This document shows, one piece after another, positions 13,801 through 25,546 of a stretch of DNA of 64,000 bases. Within the stretch, counting starts at the first letter, position 1. Every line of letters starts with the position of its first letter. The position numbers and the translations under genes are program-made. Under the pieces are notes generated by a model. That model saw nothing but the letters and a program-made list of their open reading frames with translations, was not told the origin of the DNA and searched no databases. The DNA comes from Xestospongia bergquistia (Eukaryota; Porifera; Demospongiae; Haplosclerida; Petrosiidae), in NCBI GenBank assembly GCA_963965975.1, contig OZ014413.1, forward strand, positions 2,800,001 to 2,864,000. The letters run 5' to 3'.

Positions 13801-16800
13801 AAAAATATTTTTGTTTAAATATAACATCTTACTACATTTGACATTAATATCTTCATAATGATTACAACTAGTTATTGAAGTTGATGGACAGGAATTTCTA
13901 GTACCATAACATGTGTCAGACGAAGAACTAGACATGTATGTACTCCAAATTGGTTGACTGGAAGTACCAGACCTAAATAATAGTCAAAATAACTTCAGAT
14001 AAGTTGTTAGAGATGCTATTCTGACAGTCACATTGAAAATACTTGACAACTTGTTAAGCATTTAAAAAATAACCTTTATTGGTTTTGATGACAGTAAAAA
14101 TGTAGAAGGCTAAATGTAAGCCAGCCCTGAAACTCAATTAATGATAACATTCAGGCTTAAGCTCACAGTAGCATCCAAGTCAAATTAATGATTATTGTAT
14201 GTGATGACAGTGGTTAATACTATATAGAGTATCATATTTCAATAGAATAAAATCATACACAAGGACATTAAAACATAACAAATGATCCAAAACAAATATA
14301 CGACTGACTGCCAAGCAAAGATAAGCAATTTGATTGTAGTAAATAAATTGTTTCATACTCAAACAATAATTACTGTAGATAGTTACTTTGATTAATAGTA
14401 CTTACAGACTTAAGTGGTCATATCTATGGTAATAATTATATCCCAGTTGTTTACAGATAGTATGTGCATCATTAGAACGAAATCCATCATCACATATTGT
14501 TCCCCACTGTCCATTACAATAGACCTCAACACGTCCTTCATTTGAATACTTTCCTCCCTGAAGACGTATCATACCAGAGAAAGGATTACTGTTCCAGATC
14601 CTAGTGGTATCTATAACAAATGTAATGTAGCAATTTATTAAGGAAATATTTATAGACTTACAACAGTACACAGTAGCATCATAAGAGTTAGTATTAGTAC
14701 ATCCACTATCAATGTATGTAGAGAATGAACACTGAAATATAGTAAGGTAATTGCTACTAGCACAATTGAGATCATCCATCTTCATAGATAAAGTATCAGT
14801 GCCATAACTAAGCAGAGATAATGTAAAGCACGATTATTAGATAATTCTAACCTCACTAATCCAGCTCTAGAGTAACTTGATGCTCCAGTATATCCCAATT
14901 GATGACAGATGACATTAGCTTCAGTAGAACTGTATTTGGGATCATCACAGATGTTACCCCATCCATTATTGTAATAGACCCTCACAATACCATAGTAATA
15001 AGATGATGAGGTGTATCCATTACGATATAGAATAATAGCACCATTATGAGCACCTTTGGCTAAATGATAAAAGATTATGATACACTAATGGCTGACTGAA
15101 ATGATTATTGTATATATAGTCAATATGCATGTTGACAAGATTTTATAACTAACTTAACACAATAATATTATTACTTACAAAATAATTCATAACATGTAGT
15201 CTTGGAATTAGAAGGCTTTAAATATGAACTGCTGTAAACTAAAGAATACAATAATGATAATCAGTTAACCTAAGTAATTAGATCATTTCAAAAATTAACA
15301 TAACAACTTACTACATGTGACAGTAACATCCTCAGAGTGGTTACAACTAGTTATTGAAGTTGATGGACAAGAATTTCTAGTACCGTAACATGTGTCAGAG
15401 GAAGAACTAGACATGTTTGTACTCCAAATTGGTTGACTGGAATTACCTGGCCTGAATGAATGACAAATAATGTAACACGATCTTAATGCATGATAACATA
15501 TTTAATTGAAACATAGAAGTTTTATAATTTTAAATGACTCCAAATATTAGGTATATTTATATTTTGTTTCTTACAGGTCTAGATGATCATAATTATAGTA
15601 AGAGTTATATCCGAGTTGTTTACAAATAATATGTGCATCAGTAGAACTAAATCCATCATCGCATATTGTTCCCCACTGTCCATTACAATAGACCTCTACA
15701 CGTCCTTCATTAGAATAATTCCCTCCCTGAAGACGTATCATACCAGAAAAAGGATTACTGTTCCAGATCCTAGTGGTATCTGTAAAAAATGTACCTAGTG
15801 CTAAGGAAATATTTATTTACTCACAGCAGTACACAGTGGCATCATAAGAGTTTGCATTAGTACATCCACTATCAATGTATGTAGAGAATGAACACTGAAA
15901 TATAGTAAGGTAGTTGCTACTAGCACAGTTGAGGTCATCTATCTTCATATACAGAATATCAATACCATAACTAAAAAGAGATATTTAAAACCTTACTTAC
16001 GAGTATGGACCAGACTACATGTATAAATTAGAAGTAAAACCTGAGTTACATGCATGATTATTAGTACTAACCTCACTAATCCAGCTCTAGAGTAACTAGA
16101 GGCTCCAGTATATCCTAGTTGATGACAGATGACATTAGCTTCAGCAGAATTGTAGTAGTAATCATAACAGATATTACCCCATCCATTATCGTAATAAATC
16201 CTCACAATACCATAGTAATAATATGATGAGGTATACCCATTGCGGGATAGAATAATAGCACCATTTTGACTAACATTAGCTAAATAATAAAGATTATCAT
16301 ACACTAAATGCTAACTAAAGAGATTATCATATATAGTCAAAATACATGTTTAACAAGCTTATAGCATTGACAAGATTTTATAACTGACCTAACACAATAT
16401 ATAATTACTTACAAAATAACTCATAACATTTAGTCTTGGAATTAGAAGGTTTTGAATATGAACTGCTGTAAACTAAAGAATACAATAATGATAATGAGTA
16501 AACCTAACTTATTTGATCATATAACAAATTGTGCAATTGTTATTGAATATAACAACTTACTACAAGTGACAGTAACATCCTCATAGTGGTTACAACTAGT
16601 TATTGAAGTTGATGGACAAGAATTTCTAGTACCATAACATGTGTCAGAGGAAGAACTGGACATGTATGTACTCCAAATTGGTTGACTGGCATTACCAGAC
16701 CTAAAAAATAGACAAATACCTTCAGATGAGTTGTTAGAGATGCTATTGTGACAGTGAAAACACTTGACGCCTTGTTAAACATTTAAAAAATAGCTTTTAA

Positions 16801-19800
16801 TGGTTTTGAAGATAGAAAGTAATTGGCAAGCTAACTTTGAAACTCAATTAATGAAAAACATTTTGGCCTGGCTCACAGTAGTGGCCAAGTAAAAGTAATG
16901 ATTGTTGCATGTGTTGGTAATGAATAATGTTTCAATGCTTCATAGAGTCGTATATAACAATAGAATAAATGATAAAGAGAAAAGTGTTTGGGTAATTTAA
17001 TGTCTAAAACATTCATATTAGAAAATGTCAAGCAAAGTAAAAAGAATTTCATTGTAGTAAATTTAAACAAAAATTACTGTAGATAGTTACTATGATGTAT
17101 AGTACTTACAGACTTAAGTGATCATATCTATGGTAATAATTATATCCCAGTTGTTTACAGATAGTAAGGGCATCAGTAGAACCAAATCCATCATCACATA
17201 CTGTTCCCCACTGTCCATTACAATAGACCTCAACACGTCCTTCATTTGAATACTTTCCTCCCTGAAGACGTATCATACCAGAGAAAGGATTATTGTTCCA
17301 GATCCTAGTGGTATCTATAACAAATGTAGAAATTTATTAAGATAATATTTATAGACTTACAACAGTACACAGTAGCATCATAAGAGTTAGTATTGGTACA
17401 TCCACTATCAATGTATGTAGAGAACGAACACTGAAATATAGTAAGGTAGTTGCTACTAACACAGTTGAGATCATCTATCTTCATAGACAGAGTATCAGTA
17501 CCATAGCTAAACAGAGATAATGTAGAGTATGATTATTAGATAATTCTAACCTCACTAATCCAGCTCTAGAGTAACTTGATGCTCCAGTATATCCCAACTG
17601 ATGACAGATCACATTAGCTTCAGTAGAACTGTAGTAGTAATCATCACAGATATTACCCCATCCATTATTGTAATAGATCCAAACAATACCATAGTAATAG
17701 GATGATGAGACACTCCCATTACGCCATAAAATTATAGTACCATTTTGAGCACCATCAGCTAGATGAAAATGATTATCACACTCTAATTTTTAGCTTAAAG
17801 GATTATCATATATAGTCAATACACATGTTTAATAAGCTTATAACATTGACCTAACAATAGTATAATTGCTTACAAATAATTAATCCAGAACAAATAGTCT
17901 TGGAATTAGAAGGCTTTGAATATGAACTGCTGTAAACTAAAGAATACAATAATCATAATGAGTAAACCTAACTTATTAGATCATATAACAAATTGTGCTA
18001 TTAATTTTGCTTAATACAACAACTTACTACATGTGACAGTAACATCCTCATAGTGGTTACAACTAGTTATTGAAGTTGATGGACAAGAATTTCTAGTACC
18101 ATAACATGTGTCAGAGGAAGAACTGGACATGTATGTACTCCAAATTGGTTGACTGGTATTACCAGACCTAAAAAATAGACAAATACCTTCAGATGAGTTG
18201 TTAGAGATGCTATTGTGACAATCACATTAAAAATACTTGATGACTTGTTAAACTTTTAAAAAATAGCCTTTAATGGTTTTGAAGATAGAAAATGTACAGA
18301 AAGCTGAATACAAATCAACCTTGAAATACAATTAGTGATAAATGTTATGGACTGGCTCACAGTAGTGGTCATGTCAAATTAATGATTATTGCATGAGTTG
18401 GCATTGAATGATGATTCAAGAGTTGCATATAACAATAGAATAAAGTGATACAAGTGGACATATAAACATAACACATGATCCAAAACAATTACACAATTGA
18501 TTATCCAGCAAAGTAAAAGAATTTCATTGAAGTAAATAAAATGTTTAATACTCAAACAATAATTACTGTAGATAATTACTTTGATTTATAGTACTTACAG
18601 ACTTAAGTGATCATATTTATGGTAATAATTATATCCCAGTTGTTTACAGATAGTAAGGGCTTCAGTAGAACCAAATCCATCATCACATACTGTTCCCCAC
18701 TGTCCATTACAATAGACCTCAACACGTCCTTCATTTGAATACTTTCCTCCCTGAAGACGTATCATACCAGAGAAAGGATTACTGTTCCAGATTCTAGTGG
18801 TATCTATAACAAATGTAGAAAATTATTAAGATAATATTTATATACTTACAGCAGTACACAGTAGCATCGTAAGAGTTATTACTGGTACATCCACTATCAA
18901 TGTTTGTAGAGAACGAACACTGAAATATAGTAAGGTAGTTGCTACTAGCACAGTTGAGGTCATCCATCTTCATAGATAAAGTATCAGTGCCATAACTGGA
19001 CAGACATATTGTCGAACATGATTATTAAATAATTCTAACCTCACTAATCCAGCTCTAGAGTAACTTGATGCTCCAGCATATCCCAATTGATGACAGATCA
19101 CATTAGCTTCAGTAGAACTGTAGTAGTAATCATTACAGATATTACCCCATCCATTATTGTAATAGATCCAAACAATACCATAGTAATAGGATGATGAGAC
19201 ACTCCCATTACGCCATAAAATTATAGTACCATTTTGAGCACCATCAGCTAGATGAAAAAAATCATCACACTCTAATTTTTAGCTGAAAGGATTATCATAT
19301 ATAGTCAATACACATGTTTAATAAGCTTATAACATTGACCTAACAATAGTATAATTGCTTACAAATTAATCCAGAACAAATAGTCTTGGAATTAGAAGGC
19401 TTTGAATATGAACTGCTGTAAACTAAAGAATACAATAATCAAAATGAGTAAACCTAACTTATTAGATCATATAACAAATTGTGCAATTAATTTTGCTTAA
19501 TATAACAACTTACTACATGTGACAGTAACATCCTCATAGTGGTTACAACTAGTTATTGAAGTTGATGGACAAGAATTTCTAGTACCATAACATGTGTCAG
19601 AGGAAGAACTGGACATGTATGTACTCCAAATTGGTTGACTGGTATTACCAGACCTAAAATATAGACAAATACCTTCAGATGAGTTGTTAGAGATGCTATT
19701 GTGACAGTCACATTAAAATACTTGATGACTTGTTAAACTTTTAAAAAATAGCCTTTAATGGTTTTGAAGATAGAAAATGTACAGAAAGCTGAATACAAAT

Positions 19801-22800
19801 CAACCTTGAAATACAATTAGTGATAAATGTTATGGACTGGCTCACAGTAGTGGTCATGTCAAATTAATGATTATTGCATGAGTTGGCATTGAATGATGAT
19901 TCAAGAGTTGCATATAACAATAGAATAAAGTGATACAAGTGGACATATAAACATAACACATGATCCAAAACAATTACACAATTGATTATCCAGCAAAGTA
20001 AAAGAATTTCATTGAAGTAAATAAAATGTTTAATACTCAAACAATAATTACTGTAGATAATTACTTTGATTTATAGTACTTACAGACTTAAGTGATCATA
20101 TTTGTGATAATAATTATATCCAAGTTGTTTACAGATAGTAAGGGCATCAGTAGAACCAAATCCGTCATCACATATTGTTCCCCACTGTCCATTACAATAG
20201 ACCTCAACACGTCCTTCATTTGAATACTTTCCTCCCTGAAGACGTATCATACCAGAGAAAGGATTACTGTTCCAGATTCTAGTGGTATCTATAACAAATG
20301 TAGAAATTTATTAAGATAATATTTATATACTTACAGCAGTACACAGTAGCATCGTAAGAGTTAGTATTGGTACATCCACTATCAATGTATGTAGAGAATG
20401 AACACTGAAATATAGTAAGGTAGTTGCTACTAACACAGTTGAGGTCATCCATCTTCATAGACAAAGTATCAGTGCCATAGCTAAACAGAGATAATGTAGA
20501 GTATGATTATTAGATAATTCTAACCTCACTAATCCAGCTCTAGAGTAACTAGAGGCTCCAGTATATCCCAATTGATGACAGATGACATTAGCTTCAGTAG
20601 AACTGTAGTAGTAATCATTACAGATATTACCCCATCCATTATTGTAATAGACCCTCACAATACCATAGTAATAGGATGATGAGGCATATCCATTACGAAA
20701 CAAACTTATGGCTCCATTTGTTAAAGCTATAGTATAATAAAATATTTAATTTTTCCTTCCACAATAATTTTTATAGCTTACTTTACCCTAACCACATTTG
20801 TTACTGTGATACCTTGGTTATGATTTTACCCAACCATAAATATTTCCCATAAATAGTACAAATCAAAAAAGTACAACTAAGCACATTAATCTCACTCACA
20901 TGATAAATAACTGAGTACAACAACTGAGTACTCACTTAAATAGATACACTGTGTAAGCAATGTGATATCATTCTAACAACACACTTATAAACAATACATC
21001 CACGGTTACTACATTTCTTCACCTTTAGTTTGTTTAGTATATGACAGGGTGATTAAAATGGTTAGGTGGATTATGTATTTGAGTTGATTGACGCAACATT
21101 CCTTGAGAGCTTCTTTGAGTTAAGTGTTCTTCATTATGAGAAGTGGGTTTTGATGGTATGGCAGCTGATTCTACAATACTAGATGGTACAGAGTTATATA
21201 CTTCAGGTTCCACATGTTCCTCCCAGTGTTTGACCAAATTAATAAGGTAAAGATGGTGAAGATTCTGTCTTATGAATATGGTCAACATAATGATGAGTTT
21301 CAACACCATCAGATAATTTCCACACTAAGCCACCTAGGATCAGATGATTTGAAATTTGTAGCCAAAATTTTATCTTGTGGTGCAAATGTTCTCGATGTTT
21401 TACTGTGTCATGGTTTTCCTTTTGTTTCATCTGAGATCTTTTACTTTCTCATTGATGTCAGGAAATATGAAGTCTAAACAAGCTCTAGGACAACGATTAA
21501 TCAATAATTTTGCTTGTGAAAAACCAGTGGTTGTATGTGACGTAATCCGATGCTTAAAGAATTTCCTTCAATACACTTTAGTCCTTGTTTAAAGGTTTGT
21601 ACTGTCCTGAGTAGGCTACTCCTAGGGGTGCAAAGGTGCTACTGGGGTAAAAGTTGTGACCCTTGACAAACAGTACAGACTTTGACCATGGCCTCAATCT
21701 CACTATCCATCTTTGGCCATATGATCGAGCTAATACCTTCATTATACTTAAGCCTGGATGAGCTTTGTGCAGTTCTTGCAACATGTCACTTTGACATGGT
21801 TTAGGTATGAGTATGTGTGAACCCCATAGTACACAACCACAAAGAACACTTAATTCATTTTGTTTTGAGATAAATGGTTGTATATCTTCTTCATCAATGC
21901 TAGCTGGCCAACCAGACTGGATAATCAGTGGGCCCTCGGCAGCAATGCATCCTTATCTGTTGGTTCCTTCACTTAAAAGATGTTTTAGTTGACTAATGAG
22001 GTAGCAAATTAATAAGATCACCTGGAAGACAGTCAGAGGAGGTTCGAGCTGGCCTAGGTAATCAGCTAAAGGCATCAGCATTGCTAAGGTCCTTTCCAGA
22101 TTTGTAGTGAAGAGTAGTGGTAGGCGTTTAAAGTAAGTGCCCATCTCTGTATTCTAGATGAAGCTATTTGAGGATTTTTTTTATTCTCAATAAACAAAAA
22201 TGATAAGGATTTATGGTCAGACTTGATAGTGAAATGTCTGCCAAAGAGATAGCTATAAACTTCTTAGTGGCAAAAAATGGCCAATCCTTCTTTCTCTAAC
22301 TGAGAATATTTCTTTTCAAAAGCAGTTAAAGTTCGTGAAGCATAAGCTACTGGATGATCAGTGCCATCTTCCATTGTGTGTGATAGGATGGCACCTATTC
22401 CATTGGGTAAAGCATCACAAGTCAGTACTACAGGTTTTCATCCATCATAGTAAACAAGAAAGAAGTGTTTGTAATGTGTTCTTTGCAATCTAAAATACTG
22501 TATTTTATTTAGTAGTCCAAGACAATAATGACTGCTTGTGTAATATGTAATAAGTCATATAAGGGGCTAACTGAGCTGCATGGTTAGGTAAAAACCGACT
22601 ATAGTAATTGATATTTCCAAAAATTATCTAAGCTCTGCCATATTTTAGGTTTTGGGGGTTCTTGAATAGTTTAAATTCGATGATGTGACCAAGATACTCC
22701 ACACTTGGTTTGAGAAAAAACATTTAGACATTTTAAAATGTAAGCCTGCAGCCGAAAACTTGCTTATAACAATACATCAAGATTTTGCAAATGATCTGCT

Positions 22801-25462
22801 TCAGTAGATACAGTGACTAAAATATCATCTAGGTATACTGAGACTCTTTGACAACTTTGTAATAGGCTCTCCATACATCTTTGGAAAAAGGCAGGTGCAG
22901 CTGCTACACCAAACTCTAATCGAATATATCAAAATAACCCCTTCTGGGTGTTTATAATTACATATTGTCATGTGTCTTATTCAATTTGGACCTGGAGGTA
23001 TATTTCTGAGAAAACCTTCCCTAAGATAGGCTAGAAAACAATTCCTGTACTCTGAAAAGAGGGTATGAATCAATTTATGACACTTGGTTAATGATGACTT
23101 TAAAGTTCCTACAAATTCTGACTGAGCCATTTTGTTTTAGTACTGGTACAATGGGAGCTGCCCATTTAAAGATGTCTATAGGTGATATTACACCTGAGGC
23201 TACTAATCTTCTAGCTCAGTCTCTACTTTGTTTCTTAACCAGAAAGGAACAGGTCTAGGCATGAGAAACCTAGGAACAGCTTTGAGCTGAACATTGACCT
23301 CTTTCAGACAATATAAACCTTTAGAGAAGACAAAGGAGTGTCTATCTAGGACTTCACTTATTGTTGTCTGAGGTGCAAGACTATGAATATTGGTAGGTTC
23401 ACTTTGAGTTTACCCAATCAGTCCCTGCCCATGAGATTTGGGCTATCTTCATCAACCACAAGGAGTAACAGATCCTCCTCCTGTACATCATACTCTACAT
23501 GTGCATTAATAGTACCTATAGTATAGGAATACACTCACCAGTGTAAGTTTTCAGCTTGACCTTTGACTCTTTAATAGGACTAAGACATTCAACAACAATT
23601 TTGTTGCAAGTGGATTTGTTAATAGCAGGCACCTGTGTCCAACTCCATTGATACTAAAACATTATTCAGTTTCATATGTATGATTAGTGAGTTTGGTGAG
23701 CTAACTCTTGCTATAAACATAGCATATGACTCATCCTCTGAGGATTCTTGACTAACTATTCCTCGGAAATACTTGATACAACATGATTTTGCTCAGAGTT
23801 CTTCTTTTATTTGGTGTAATTGATGTAACGCAGCATTGTACGTATAATTGATTCATCTGTTGCCCTGATTCTGGAGTTGAACTTATACTGCTGAACTATA
23901 ACAGACTGTTAGGGTCATAGAGTAGAACTCTTTGACTAGTTTTATGAGCTTGTCAAATCATACCAATGTTAATGTACAACTGTTCATTATACTGATTTAT
24001 TATAATAATATGACAGATCACAAACATTAATTGAAAGCATACTATAGAAAATGTTATAATAATAATTGTATAAACAATTGCAAATGAATGAAAAAGTTTA
24101 ACTACTTTACAATCTCACTCAATGCAATTGTGTGATTAGTTAATAATACGTTAGCAAAACAATACAACATTATACTGCAAATCAATCTGAAATTTAATGA
24201 TAAGATGATGGTAGCATAATCCTATTGCTCATGGGGTGAATCACATTTTTTATAAATTTATATATGATATGTATAATTACTTAAAAACTACATTGTGATA
24301 TTAAAATTGTTTTGTCATGTCCTAAGGGAAATTTCTGTCAGTAATGACCTTTCAGTATTGTATGACTTTTGTTGAAAAACTCAGTATACCAAGGATGTAA
24401 TCTGTTATTTATACTGAGTTTGGTCACATCAAAGTGTATTCATGCTAGAAGGTCATCATCATAACTGAAGTCCCTCTAGCTAAAAGAAATGCCCCTAGCT
24501 AGCAAATGACTTAGCCTTCACATATATCACATGTAAAATTAGACATTATTTTATGACACATTTCTTGTTAAACTTACTATAAATATAGGTAAAATACATA
24601 ACTTAAAAATGCAAAAAGTCTAATAAACATCCATTGTCATAGGATTGTGCAGCAATATAATGCAATCCACTTTTAGACAAGTTGTGAAAAAACAGCTTTT
24701 TGCACTACATTAGAAAACATTATAAAACTATGCAATGAAATGCAGCAGGCATGCTCCAAACTACAAAATTGATGCATTGCTTAAGAACTATATTATTGTA
24801 TTCATAATTATAATTGTATTGTTACAACATAATTTCCAGACAGCATGATTCAACAGCTGTTTTTGGTTCAATCCGGTAATGCATTAAAAGCGTTTAATAT
24901 CATTGACTATCTATTATCATAGGATTGTGCAGCAATATATTGAAATCCAGTATTAGGCAAGTTGTGAAAAAAAGAATATTTAAAATACATTAGAGTAGAA
25001 TAATGCAATGAAATGCAGCAGGCACACCATGAACTACAAAATTGATAAACGTGTCACAACCTACAACTCACAAAACTGTATAAATATGTACTGCTTTGTC
25101 TGCAAATGTAATCAACCTCATACATGCCCCAACTCTATGCTTTCATTATATATATATATATATAACTGTTTTTATATATATAATTGGTAAAAGAAATGCC
25201 TATATAACTTGATAGATTATTATTAGTAGTAGTAGTAATAGTGTAAATAGCATTATTAAAACAAGAAGTGAAATTTATAAGTACAGACCTACATAGATAT
25301 CATTAAAACTTACCAATTTGTCACTTAACTAACAGTATTTATGCTCTCACTACTGAAACAGTAAGTTGGAAGATTTGTACACTTACCATATGAAGAGTAA
25401 ACAGAATAACTCAATAGAATTGCAATAAGGAAGACAAGAGAGAGCTGCTGCTCTTCAGCCAT
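4126..25462 (-). CDS. SRCR gene 1: multi-SRCR type I membrane receptor, 22 SRCR domains
   Basis: Predicted 57-exon gene of about 3,050 residues, similar in type to the DMBT1/CD163-like multi-SRCR proteins. Order from the N-terminus: signal-peptide exon (25387-25462), eleven cassettes of two SRCR domains each (20726 down to 5278), a stalk exon (4961-5041), and one exon with the membrane segment and cytoplasmic tail (4126-4841). Each SRCR domain is split over two exons. Representative exons: linker 7543-7602, A N-half 7217-7424, A C-half 7018-7163, B N-half 6768-6972, B C-half 6439-6578. All have GT donors and AG acceptors, with phases 1, 2, 1, 2, 1. SRCR hallmarks include [20 protein letters not shown] and EDVTVTC. 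Each cassette carries several N-glycosylation sequons. The summed exon length is divisible by three and ends in a stop. Ligand and function are unknown; adhesion, microbe recognition or self-recognition are all possible. The join to the signal exon is inferred from splice phase. Confidence 0.85.
4961..5041 (-). CDS. SRCR gene 1: juxtamembrane stalk exon
   Basis: An 81-base phase 1-1 exon with donor GTAAGT and acceptor TAG. It encodes a short Ser/Thr-rich stalk with one cysteine and one NVT sequon. Gene 2 has a clear counterpart of identical length at 38802-38882. Confidence 0.8.
5278..6352 (-). repeat. SRCR gene 1 cassette 11 (C-terminal)
   Basis: Exons: B C-half 5278-5417, B N-half 5468-5672, A C-half 5726-5871, A N-half 5927-6140, linker 6293-6352. 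This is the most divergent cassette of the gene. It matches the C-terminal cassette of gene 2 (39273-40305) better than its own neighbours, for example in the Cys-rich CSSFSCLxSCQSCP-like B C-half. It is therefore probably an ancestral terminal unit outside the homogenised array. Confidence 0.85.
6439..7602 (-). repeat. SRCR gene 1 cassette 10
   Basis: Five exons with intact splice sites (linker 7543-7602; A 7217-7424 and 7018-7163; B 6768-6972 and 6439-6578), summing to exactly 759 bases. Sequence is intermediate between the terminal cassette and the homogenised block to its right. Confidence 0.85.
7687..9152 (-). repeat. SRCR gene 1 cassette 9 (homogenised array)
   Basis: First member, from the left, of the 1532-base near-identical series. 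B N-half exon is 8277-8481. The intron between linker and A N-half carries a perfect 52-base palindrome (8976-9027). Confidence 0.85.
8976..9027. repeat. Perfect 52-base intronic palindrome (cassette 9)
   Basis: Two 26-base arms with no spacer, centred on ACACATGCATGTGT, in the intron between linker and A N-half exons. Confidence 0.95.
9236..10684 (-). repeat. SRCR gene 1 cassette 8 (homogenised array)
   Basis: Near-identical to cassettes 6, 7 and 9 in exons and introns. One visible coding change is Ser-to-Arg in the IWNRNPF motif of the B domain. Palindrome at 10508-10559 with one mismatch. Confidence 0.85.
10508..10559. repeat. 52-base intronic palindrome (cassette 8)
   Basis: Same palindrome with one arm mismatch (TTGACCATAT). 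Confidence 0.9.
10768..12217 (-). repeat. SRCR gene 1 cassette 7 (homogenised array)
   Basis: Offset 1532-1533 bases from its neighbours, with all splice sites kept. The palindrome at 12041-12092 is perfect. Confidence 0.85.
12041..12092. repeat. Perfect 52-base intronic palindrome (cassette 7)
   Basis: Identical to that at 8976-9027. Confidence 0.95.
12301..13749 (-). repeat. SRCR gene 1 cassette 6 (homogenised array)
   Basis: Same layout as cassettes 7-9. The B C-half exon begins with the ATGTGACAGTAAC version, unlike cassettes 5, 8 and 9, whose exons read ATTTGACATTAAT; variants are thus shuffled between units. Palindrome at 13573-13624 with one mismatch. Confidence 0.85.
13573..13624. 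repeat. 52-base intronic palindrome (cassette 6)
   Basis: Shares the arm mismatch of the copy at 10508, so the variants alternate between cassettes. Confidence 0.9.
13833..15238 (-). repeat. SRCR gene 1 cassette 5 (edge of homogenised array)
   Basis: The left part, B exons and A C-half, is near-identical to cassettes 6-9. From about 14930 rightwards the A N-half (DDPKYSS instead of DDFYYSS), its intron and the linker switch to a diverged type without the palindrome. This marks the right edge of the homogenised tract inside one exon. Confidence 0.85.
15312..16472 (-). repeat. SRCR gene 1 cassette 4
   Basis: Diverged from the 1532-base series; shorter introns and a total span near 1.16 kb, like gene 2 cassettes. 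Splice sites and SRCR cysteines are kept. The A N-half reads NICYDYYYN in place of the usual NICDD. Confidence 0.8.
16561..17936 (-). repeat. SRCR gene 1 cassette 3
   Basis: Close to cassette 2 (offset about 1.47-1.49 kb), including intron sequence. This forms a second, older duplication pair at the N-terminal side. Confidence 0.8.
18028..19422 (-). repeat. SRCR gene 1 cassette 2
   Basis: Exons: linker 19363-19422, A 19040-19247 and 18850-18995, B N-half 18599-18803, B C-half starting at 18028. The intron between the B halves is almost identical to that of cassette 1 (offset about 1.49 kb). Confidence 0.85.
19514..20726 (-). repeat. SRCR gene 1 cassette 1 (N-terminal, no linker)
   Basis: Exons: A 20525-20726 and 20335-20480, B 20084-20288 and 19514-19653. 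The first A exon starts after an ATAG acceptor with a phase-1 codon, and a linker exon is absent. Joining the G left by the signal exon gives an Ala codon, then LTNGAIS, matching the usual cassette start ADFAQNGAI. Confidence 0.85.
21034..23900 (-). mobile_element. Degraded Ty3/gypsy-type retrotransposon remnant
   Basis: Pol-like pieces occur in the usual order on the minus strand, in broken frames. From right to left: an aspartic-protease-like DTGA motif near 23620-23640; a reverse transcriptase segment with YLDD at 22824-22835; an RNase H segment with SDHK near 22205-22222; an integrase HHCC-type N-terminal segment at about 21600-21784; and an integrase C-terminal/tail segment at 21034-21560. 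The integrase catalytic core expected between the last two is missing, and several stops and frameshifts interrupt the rest. I could not identify long terminal repeats. The element cannot be autonomous. Confidence 0.85.
24633..25047. repeat. Pair of about 140-base direct repeats
   Basis: 24633-24774 and 24913-25047 share blocks such as CATAGGATTGTGCAGCAATA, GACAAGTTGTGAAAAAA (GGCAAG... in the second) and GCAATGAAATGCAGCAGGCA, ending in ACTACAAAATTGAT. They are about 280 bases apart in the first intron of SRCR gene 1. The origin is unknown; an old tandem duplication or a fragmented mobile element both fit. Confidence 0.75.
25387..25462 (-). CDS. SRCR gene 1: signal-peptide exon
   Basis: ATG at 25460-25462 opens a 25-codon frame: MAEEQQ, then a hydrophobic core ([13 protein letters not shown]), then a small/polar end, followed directly by a consensus GTAAGT donor. 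It ends in phase 1, the phase needed by the first SRCR exon at 20726. A promoter-like TATA/CRE cluster lies about 45 bases upstream. No other signal-peptide-like start was found between this exon and the cassettes. Confidence 0.75.
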
Positions 25463-25501
25463 CACTGCAACTAAGCGAGACTGCGAGATTGCGCTTTAGC
25501 A

Positions 25502-25516
25502 TGACGTCATATATAG
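25502..25516 (-). promoter_or_regulatory. Candidate TATA box with adjoining CRE-like palindrome
   Basis: The minus strand reads TATATATGACGTCA, ending 40 bases before the start codon of SRCR gene 1. TGACGTCA (25502-25509) is the full CREB/ATF palindrome. The TATA-like run is placed to give a 5' leader of roughly 20-25 bases. Confidence 0.5.
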
Positions 25517-25546
25517 GAAGGAATCTTAGCATTTAGTTATGAATAT

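Larger units (their letters stand above)
20727..25386 (-). other. Large first intron of SRCR gene 1
   Basis: Donor GTAAGT at the signal exon (25381-25386) and acceptor at 20727-20728 define an intron of about 4.66 kb, against roughly 50-500 bases elsewhere in the gene. It holds a broken Ty3/gypsy element (about 21.0-23.9 kb), a pair of direct repeats (24633-25047) and a short TA run near 25148-25166. Nothing recognisable was seen in 23.9-24.6 kb. Confidence 0.65.

Noticed and set aside
5278-20726. Regular repeats suggesting a CRISPR-like or satellite array
   Set aside because: The repeats are exon-intron cassettes with intact splice sites and SRCR coding content, in eukaryotic DNA.
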